DNA of 38,581 nucleotides, from assembly GCA_013151245.1 (NCBI GenBank), contig JAADIR010000011.1:1-38581 (forward strand). Direction: 5' to 3'. The notes under the pieces were generated by a model. It did not search any database, had not been told where the DNA came from, and was given only the letters and a program-made list of their open reading frames with translations. This document shows positions 33,779-38,581 of the stretch, one piece after another. Each line of letters opens with the position of its first letter. The stretch's first letter is position 1. Source of the stretch: Chlorobiota bacterium. Lineage in GTDB: Bacteria > Bacteroidota > Ignavibacteria > Ignavibacteriales > Melioribacteraceae. Made by a program: the position numbers and the translations under genes.

Positions 33779-34794
33779 CAAGCAAATTCCTTGCCTATCG
33801 CTTTTGCTATCATTCTAAGTTCGTCCATTAAATCGAGATACTCATCCGGCAGCAACGCTTGCGGTCCGTCGGAAAGAGCTTTTTCCGGTTCGTTGTGAAT
33901 TTCAATCATCAGCCCGTCGGCTCCGGCGGCTACCGCGGCGCGAGCCATCGGGGGAACTTGACTACGTAATCCGGTAGCGTGCGAAGGATCGGCGAATATC
34001 GGCAAGTGACTTTTTTCGTGAACCACGGGAATCGCCGAAAGGTCGAACGTGTTTCTCGTCATTGTTTCAAACGTTCGAATTCCGCGCTCGCACAAAAAGA
34101 CTTCTTTATTTCCGTTGGCGAGAACGTATTCCGCCGACATCAAAAATTCTTCTATCCGCGCGGAAAGTCCGCGCTTTAACATCACGGGCGTTCTTGTTTT
34201 TCCGATTTCTTTCAACAGCGCGAAGTTCTGCATATTGCGCGCTCCTACTTGAAGTATATCGGCGTATTTCGTTAACGCGTCAATTTGGTCTATTTGAAGA
34301 ATTTCCGTTATTACAATCAAACCGAATTCGTCCGCCGCTTTGCGAATAAGTTTCAATCCTTCTTCGCCGAGTCCTTGAAACGAATAGGGCGAAGTGCGCG
34401 GTTTGTAAGCGCCGCCGCGTAAAATTTTCGCGCCCGATTTTGCCACCGTTTCCGCAAGCGTGAACATTTGATCTTCGTTTTCAATAGAGCAAGGTCCGGA
34501 GATCATATTTATTTTTTCGGAACTGATAACCACGTCCTTGATTGTTATTTGCGTGTCTTCGCGCTGGAAACTTCTGCTCGCCAATTTATACGGCGCGGTG
34601 ATGCGGTAAACGTCCGCCACGCCGTCCATGATTTTTATCTTTCTCGTGTCGAAATCGTGTTGAACGCCTATTGCGCCGAGAATTGTTCTCTGCCTTCCGT
34701 CGGAACGGTGAACGTCGAAACCGTAATCTTCAAGACGGTTCGTTATTTCAATTATCTGTTCTTCTGTCGCGTTTTTTTTTATTACAATAACCAA
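33778..34794 (-). CDS. aroF: 3-deoxy-7-phosphoheptulonate synthase (type I-beta, ferredoxin-like N-terminus)
   Basis: A 338-aa enzyme for the first shikimate step (PEP plus erythrose-4-phosphate). An N-terminal ferredoxin-like regulatory domain (about residues 1-70, ending IGVQHDF) is fused to a KDO8P-synthase-like barrel with MISGPCSIENEDQM, RGGAYKPRTSPYSFQGLG, VGARNMQNFALLKEIG, VMLKRG, FLCERGIRTFE and PIFADPSHATG. This is the Thermotoga-type arrangement. The ORF track starts at TTG 34806; I moved it four codons in, to the TTG at 34792-34794. GGAG lies 6 nt upstream of it, and the resulting MVIVIKK start matches the family. It starts 15 nt after the lipoprotein stop and overlaps tyrA. Confidence 0.95.
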   Translation of the reverse strand: MVIVIKKNATEEQIIEITNRLEDYGFDVHRSDGRQRTILGAIGVQHDFDTRKIKIMDGVADVYRITAPYKLASRSFQREDTQITIKDVVISSEKINMISGPCSIENEDQMFTLAETVAKSGAKILRGGAYKPRTSPYSFQGLGEEGLKLIRKAADEFGLIVITEILQIDQIDALTKYADILQVGARNMQNFALLKEIGKTRTPVMLKRGLSARIEEFLMSAEYVLANGNKEVFLCERGIRTFETMTRNTFDLSAIPVVHEKSHLPIFADPSHATGLRSQVPPMARAAVAAGADGLMIEIHNEPEKALSDGPQALLPDEYLDLMDELRMIAKAIGKEFA

Positions 34795-34800
34795 AACTAA

Positions 34801-34804
34801 CTCC
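34801..34804 (-). promoter_or_regulatory. Ribosome binding site deciding the aroF start
   Basis: GGAG on the minus strand lies 6 nt before TTG 34794. The upstream TTG 34806 would put GGAG inside the coding sequence. Confidence 0.6.
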
Positions 34805-34809
34805 AATTA

Positions 34810-35415
34810 TTAATCGTGAAATTTCTTTTCGCCCGCTTCAATTTTCATGCTCAAATGGTCTTCTTTTGTGGGAATTGCGCATGAATAAGCGGCGCTGTAC
34901 GCGCAATAGGGATTATACGCGTAATTAAAATCAATCGTGTAAACAAAATCGGGATTGTCGTTGTATTCAAAATCGAGATAGCGTCCGACTCCGTAAGTGG
35001 TTTCGTTCGTCGTTTCGTCGGTAAACCAAACGCCGTAATAAATTTCGCCGTCGCGTCCGAGGTTTTTGTAAACGTTCAACTTCTCGTCTTTTATTTTCAG
35101 ATATCCGAACTTAATCGCTTTTCTCTTTTCTCCTTTTGTGCCGTAAACCGTTATTGTGTCCTGTTCGGGATACAAGTAGAGTTTGCTTTTGAAAACAAAA
35201 TTCGTATCGACGTCGTAATATTTTAGCGGATGAAATTCTACTTTCTCTTTAAAATTGAAAGGGGAATTTTGCGCGAATTGCATCAGCGAATCTTTGTGCG
35301 CTCGGTAAGCTTCCACTTTCGCGACGTATTCCGATTCCGTTTTCGAGCAGGAAGCGATTGTTGCGACAACGAAAAGTAACGCGGCAAACGTCGTAAAAGA
35401 TTTTATTGTTTTCAT
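34810..35415 (-). CDS. DUF1684 family lipoprotein
   Basis: A 201-aa protein with a lipoprotein signal peptide (hydrophobic core about 9-19, lipobox IASC with Cys23). The mature part has the DUF1684 features: a KVEAYRAHKDSLM helix, SPFNF, the FTDETTNETTYGVGRYLDFEY strand region, and the near-terminal DFNYAYNPYCAYS motif followed by IEAGEKKF. It should be anchored in a membrane on the periplasmic side. DUF1684 proteins have no established biochemical role. It lies 11 nt after mutS and 15 nt before aroF, an odd place for an envelope protein. The start has AGGCGGA upstream. Confidence 0.88.
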   Translation of the reverse strand: MKTIKSFTTFAALLFVVATIASCSKTESEYVAKVEAYRAHKDSLMQFAQNSPFNFKEKVEFHPLKYYDVDTNFVFKSKLYLYPEQDTITVYGTKGEKRKAIKFGYLKIKDEKLNVYKNLGRDGEIYYGVWFTDETTNETTYGVGRYLDFEYNDNPDFVYTIDFNYAYNPYCAYSAAYSCAIPTKEDHLSMKIEAGEKKFHD

Positions 35416-35426
35416 TTTTTCCGCCT

Positions 35427-38030
35427 TTATTCCTTAACTTTTTTCTTTAAATCACTTAACTTATTCAAAGCTTCCAACGGAGTCAAATTATTTATCGGAA
35501 TTTCCGAAATCTCTTTTCTCAGTTCGTCGTCCTTAAATTCAAAAAGACTGAGTTGACCTTCTTCCGATTTTTGCTTTTGCATCCGTTCTATTTTCTTTTC
35601 GTAAGGCGTTAATTCTTTGTCTTCAAGATTGAAAAGAATCTCTTTCGCGCGATGAGTGATTGAAATCGGAAGTCCCGCCATTTGCGCCACTTGTATTCCG
35701 TAGCTGTGGTCTGCGCTTCCCGGGGAAACGCGGTGAAGGAAAATCACCTTGTCGTCGAATTCCCGCACTTCCACTTTGAAATTTTTGATTCTCGGAAAGA
35801 TCGACGCAAGTTCGTTCAACTCGTGATAGTGAGTGGCGAAAAGCGTTTTGGCTGCGACGCTCGGATTTTCGTGAAGGTATTCGGTTATCGCCCACGCGAT
35901 TGAAAGTCCGTCGAACGTGCTTGTGCCGCGCCCGATTTCGTCGAGCAAAATCAAACTTTTGTTTGTGGCGTTGTTGAGTATGTTCGCCGCTTCCTGCATT
36001 TCGACGAGAAATGTCGATTCGCCGGCGGCAATGTTGTCGCTTGCGCCGACGCGCGTGTATATTTTATCTACAATTCCCACGCTCGCTTCCTTTGCCGGAA
36101 TGAAAGAGCCGATTTGAGCGAGTAGAACTATCAATCCTACCTGCCGCAAGTAAACCGATTTGCCCGCCATGTTCGGACCGGTGATAATTAAAATTTGATT
36201 TTCTTCGTTCGAAATTCGGCTGTCGTTCGGAGTGAATTTTTCTCCCGGCGGAAGAATCCTTTCAACGACCGGATGTCTGCCTTCAACAATGTTGATCTCG
36301 TTCGATTCGTTAACTTCCGGCTTTACGTAATTATATTCTTCCGCGCTTTCGGCAAAAGAGACGAAACAATCGAGCATCGCAATCAGCGACGCGTTTTCTT
36401 GAATTTCAGTCGTCCGCTCCGCAATAGATTTACGCACGAAGTTGAATAGATTGTATTCAAGCTCTGCGATCTTTTCTTCCGCGTTCAGAATTTTGTCTTC
36501 GTATTTTTTCAATTCCGGCGTGATGTAACGTTCGCTATTTACGAGCGTTTGCTTGCGGATGTAATCGTCGGGAATTTTATCTTTATGCGCGTTGCTTATT
36601 TCAATGTAATAACCAAAGACCTTGTTGAAATTTACTTTTAGCGAAGGAATGTTCGCTCGTTCGCGTTCCGATTTTTGCAGATTAGCAATCCAATTTTTCG
36701 CGTTGCCGGAAATGTCGCGCAGTTCGTCAAGTTCTTTGTTGTAACCGCTTCTGATAATTCCGCCCTCGGTTATCGCCAGCGGCGGCTCTTCGGCAATCGC
36801 TTCTTCGATGAGGAAAATTAAATCTTCCAGCTCTTTGAGATTCTCGTTTATTTTCGAGATTGTAGGCGCTTCCGATTGGTCGAGAAGCTGCTTGATGAGC
36901 GAAATCTTTTTCAGCGACGTTTTGATATTTACCACTTCGCGCGGATTTGCTCTTCCGGTGCAGACTTTTGAAATCAACCGTTCCAAGTCTCCTATCTCTT
37001 TTAATTCGTCGCGCAGATTGTTCCGCAAAGTCTTTTTGTCGTAAAGTTCTTCGATAGATTCTTGGCGCTGCAAAATCGGTTCAAGTTTTCTCAAAGGAGC
37101 GGCAATCCATTTTTTCAAAAGCCGCCCGCCCATTGCCGTGTTCGTTTTATCGAGAATCGAAATTAGCGTTCCTTCGCGCCCGCCGCTTTGAATTGAAAAA
37201 GTAACTTCCAAATTTCTTTTCGTCGCGAAATCGAGCAGCATGTAATCGGACGGATTGTAAAGCCCGATTTTATTTATGTGAGTGAGATTTGTCTTTTGCG
37301 TTTCTTTTAAGTAATTCATAATTACGCCGGCGGCGATCAAACCGGTTCGCAAGTTTTCTATCCCGAAACCTTTTAGCGTTTTAACATTGAAATGGTTGAC
37401 GACAAGCTCTTTTGCGTAATCGTAGTGAAAAATCCATTCGTCCGCTTTTGTAATTCTTACTTCGGGAACGGTTTTTTCAATCACGCTTTGAAGCGACGCT
37501 TTTTGATTTTTAGAAATTATAATTTCCGCAGGATTGATAAGTCCGAACTGCTGCGGAAGATTTTGGATCGGCACTTCGTAAGCGAAAAACTCTCCGGTTG
37601 AAACGTCGCAGAACGAAAGTCCCGCCGAATCCGATTCAAGAAAAACGGCGAGAAGATAGTTGTTTTTTTTATGGTCTAAAAGTTTATCGCTGAAAGCAAC
37701 GCCGGGCGTAACGACTTCAACAACGTCCCGTTTGACAATACCTTTCGCGAACTTCGGGTTTTCCATTTGCTCGCAAATCGCAACTCTGTATCCGGCGCGG
37801 ACGAGCTTGGGAAGATAAGTATCGATAGCGTGATGCGGAAATCCCGCAAGGGGAACGAAAGCCGCTTTTCCGTTGGCGCGTTTGGTTAAAGTTATGCCGA
37901 GAACTTTGGACGCAAGTTTGGCGTCTTCGTCGAATGTTTCGAAGAAATCGCCCACCCTGAATAACAAAATCGTATCCGGGTGTTCGCTTTTAATCTTGAA
38001 ATATTGCGTCATTAAAGGCGTTTCTGCCAT
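35427..38030 (-). CDS. mutS: DNA mismatch repair protein MutS
   Basis: An 867-aa MutS. The N-terminal mismatch-binding domain has the F-x-E motif in FRVGDFFETF (Phe29, Glu31). The connector, lever and clamp domains follow (FGYYIEISNAHKDKIPDDYI), then the ATPase domain with Walker A TGPNMAGKSVYLRQ (about 615-628), STFLVEMQEAA, Walker B LILLDEIGRGTSTFDG and ATHYHEL. It ends near SLFEF and a short C-terminal tail. The ORF track uses GTG 38039; the ATG at 38028-38030 follows GGTGGAG closely and gives the normal MAETPLMTQYF start, so it is preferred. It recognises mismatches and recruits MutL; no mutL is in the window. It heads the run with the lipoprotein, aroF and tyrA. Confidence 0.97.
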   Translation of the reverse strand: MAETPLMTQYFKIKSEHPDTILLFRVGDFFETFDEDAKLASKVLGITLTKRANGKAAFVPLAGFPHHAIDTYLPKLVRAGYRVAICEQMENPKFAKGIVKRDVVEVVTPGVAFSDKLLDHKKNNYLLAVFLESDSAGLSFCDVSTGEFFAYEVPIQNLPQQFGLINPAEIIISKNQKASLQSVIEKTVPEVRITKADEWIFHYDYAKELVVNHFNVKTLKGFGIENLRTGLIAAGVIMNYLKETQKTNLTHINKIGLYNPSDYMLLDFATKRNLEVTFSIQSGGREGTLISILDKTNTAMGGRLLKKWIAAPLRKLEPILQRQESIEELYDKKTLRNNLRDELKEIGDLERLISKVCTGRANPREVVNIKTSLKKISLIKQLLDQSEAPTISKINENLKELEDLIFLIEEAIAEEPPLAITEGGIIRSGYNKELDELRDISGNAKNWIANLQKSERERANIPSLKVNFNKVFGYYIEISNAHKDKIPDDYIRKQTLVNSERYITPELKKYEDKILNAEEKIAELEYNLFNFVRKSIAERTTEIQENASLIAMLDCFVSFAESAEEYNYVKPEVNESNEINIVEGRHPVVERILPPGEKFTPNDSRISNEENQILIITGPNMAGKSVYLRQVGLIVLLAQIGSFIPAKEASVGIVDKIYTRVGASDNIAAGESTFLVEMQEAANILNNATNKSLILLDEIGRGTSTFDGLSIAWAITEYLHENPSVAAKTLFATHYHELNELASIFPRIKNFKVEVREFDDKVIFLHRVSPGSADHSYGIQVAQMAGLPISITHRAKEILFNLEDKELTPYEKKIERMQKQKSEEGQLSLFEFKDDELRKEISEIPINNLTPLEALNKLSDLKKKVKE

Positions 38031-38217
38031 AAACTCCACCGTTAAAGCGTTAAAAAAAACGAACTTAAAATATACCGGATTTGATTTCGAATAGCAATTT
38101 TGGGAATGTTACGAAAATGTTAAATGGTAGCCGCAGACTTTCCCAAAGGGACGCTGCGCGTATGTCTGCGTGCCGTATGTGGCAGAAACGCGGATGTTGT
38201 GCTGAACGTTTTTGTAG

Positions 38218-38260
38218 CACAGATTGATTAGTCCCGAAAAATCGGGACGGTCAATCTGTG
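38218..38260. repeat. Nested palindrome, GCAGATTGC family copy 2
   Basis: CACAGATTGA (38218-38227) pairs perfectly with TCAATCTGTG (38251-38260). Inside, GTCCCGA pairs with TCGGGAC. Relative to copy 1 (22393), C-G is replaced by A-T at the inner end of the outer stem on both arms: a compensatory change. Confidence 0.8.
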
Positions 38261-38312
38261 GCTTGATAAAGAGCAGAGAGTTTTTTCTCACGTTTCGCAC
38301 AGCATTTACGCT

Positions 38313-38344
38313 CGCAGATTGCCCGCTGCGCTAAGCAATCTGCG
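38313..38344. repeat. Simple palindrome, GCAGATTGC family copy 3
   Basis: CGCAGATTGC (38313-38322) and GCAATCTGCG (38335-38344) form a perfect 10-bp stem with a 12-nt loop. The inner GTCCCGAT hairpin of copies 1 and 2 is replaced by GCTGCGC-type sequence. Confidence 0.75.
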
Positions 38345-38442
38345 TTACTACCAGTTGCAATTCAAAAACAAACTCGTATAACTGTTTTAAATTATCCGTA
38401 AATAAAGTATATTTTTATGTTAGAAAAAATGGAGAAAAGATT

Positions 38443-38581
38443 ATGTATGAAACAAAGTTAAAAGAAATGGGAATCGAGTTAGAACTTCCCCCGAAACCTT
38501 TAGCGGCTTACGTTCCCGCGGTTAAGGTTGGGGATTTTGTTTTTACGTCGGGACAAATTCCGATGGAAAACGGCGAATTGA
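38443..38581 (+). CDS. RidA/YjgF-family protein (N-terminal part)
   Basis: The first 46 codons of a gene running off the window. The peptide contains ELPPKPLAAYVPAVKVGDFVFTSGQIP, the N-terminal pattern of the longer Rid-family proteins (PPKPxAAYVPAV, then the FTSGQ strand). Rid proteins are trimeric and many hydrolyse reactive enamine or imine intermediates from amino-acid metabolism. The conserved C-terminal Arg and Glu residues needed to judge activity are outside the window. GGAG (38431-38434) lies 8 nt before the ATG. It is too truncated for the ORF track. Confidence 0.85.
   Translation, partial: MYETKLKEMGIELELPPKPLAAYVPAVKVGDFVFTSGQIPMENGEL

Larger units (their letters stand above)
38031..38442. 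other. Repeat-rich gap between divergent mutS and RidA-family gene
   Basis: It contains no supported gene; the 63-aa ORF at 38109-38300 lies across repeats. Two palindromes are present (38218-38260 and 38313-38344). On the minus strand before mutS an ATTG-N20-TATATTTT arrangement is visible near 38060-38090. On the plus strand TTTT-N19-TATATTTT lies just before the RidA gene. Both are weak promoter candidates of the Bacteroidetes type. Confidence 0.6.

Overview
The window looks like a chromosomal segment of an AT-rich, Gram-negative bacterium of the Bacteroidota/Chlorobiota/Ignavibacteria type. The reasons are inferential. Four gene starts carry Bacteroidetes-style promoter matches (TTTG, about 19 nt, TAnnTTTG). 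Other pointers are a long class II ribonucleotide reductase with a C-terminal Cys-rich tail, a short CstA, a COG2509 oxidoreductase and two signal-peptide-bearing beta-barrel-like proteins. No rRNA, tRNA, CRISPR array, phage gene or transposase gene was seen.

Layout. 1-88: C-terminus of a short-chain dehydrogenase. 327-6122 (+): beta-barrel-like protein, AI-2E family permease, beta-CASP metallo-hydrolase, large beta-barrel-like protein, stand-alone RsbW-type kinase. 6165-11382 (-): cstA, a 154-aa membrane protein, a 98-aa protein, an ArsA/GET3-type ATPase and fetA-fetB; the last three genes are closely spaced. 11671-11949: decayed second copy of the 3' half of fetB. 12424-22206 (-): a signalling block with an ECF sigma factor, a membrane protein of unknown family (candidate anti-sigma factor), three SpoIIE-type PP2C phosphatases, one STAS antagonist, one RsbW-type kinase and a lysoplasmalogenase. 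22207-23158: repeat-rich non-coding DNA. 23159-24139 (+): pta with a terminator. 24391-26422 (-): malQ and a TerB-like gene. 27235-30792 (+): class II ribonucleotide reductase with promoter match and terminator. 31077-32627 (+): COG2509 FAD oxidoreductase. 32699-38030 (-): tightly packed mutS, DUF1684 lipoprotein, aroF, tyrA. 38443-end (+): start of a RidA-family gene.

How the genes work together. The central signalling block has the parts of a partner switch: membrane or GAF-sensing phosphatases dephosphorylate a STAS antagonist, which captures an RsbW-type kinase. Unusually, these parts lie directly downstream of an ECF sigma factor and a single-pass membrane protein of no recognised family. 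One phosphatase carries an apparently extracytoplasmic PDZ domain and is translationally coupled to a membrane-lipid enzyme. This block is the best candidate for an undescribed regulatory system.

The intergenic DNA is unusually structured. It contains a GAA-loop hairpin family with a constant TGA(A/T)ATTATTGTAA tail, a nested GCAGATTGC palindrome family with a compensatory base change, two multi-branched GGTCATTGC...GCAATGACC elements, competing AT-rich hairpins, and an AATTGAGAATGGATAATT repeat that supplies the last codons of two genes. Several ORF-track starts were moved on Shine-Dalgarno, motif or spacing evidence: ArsA-like gene, TerB-like gene, malQ, tyrA, aroF, mutS and one phosphatase.
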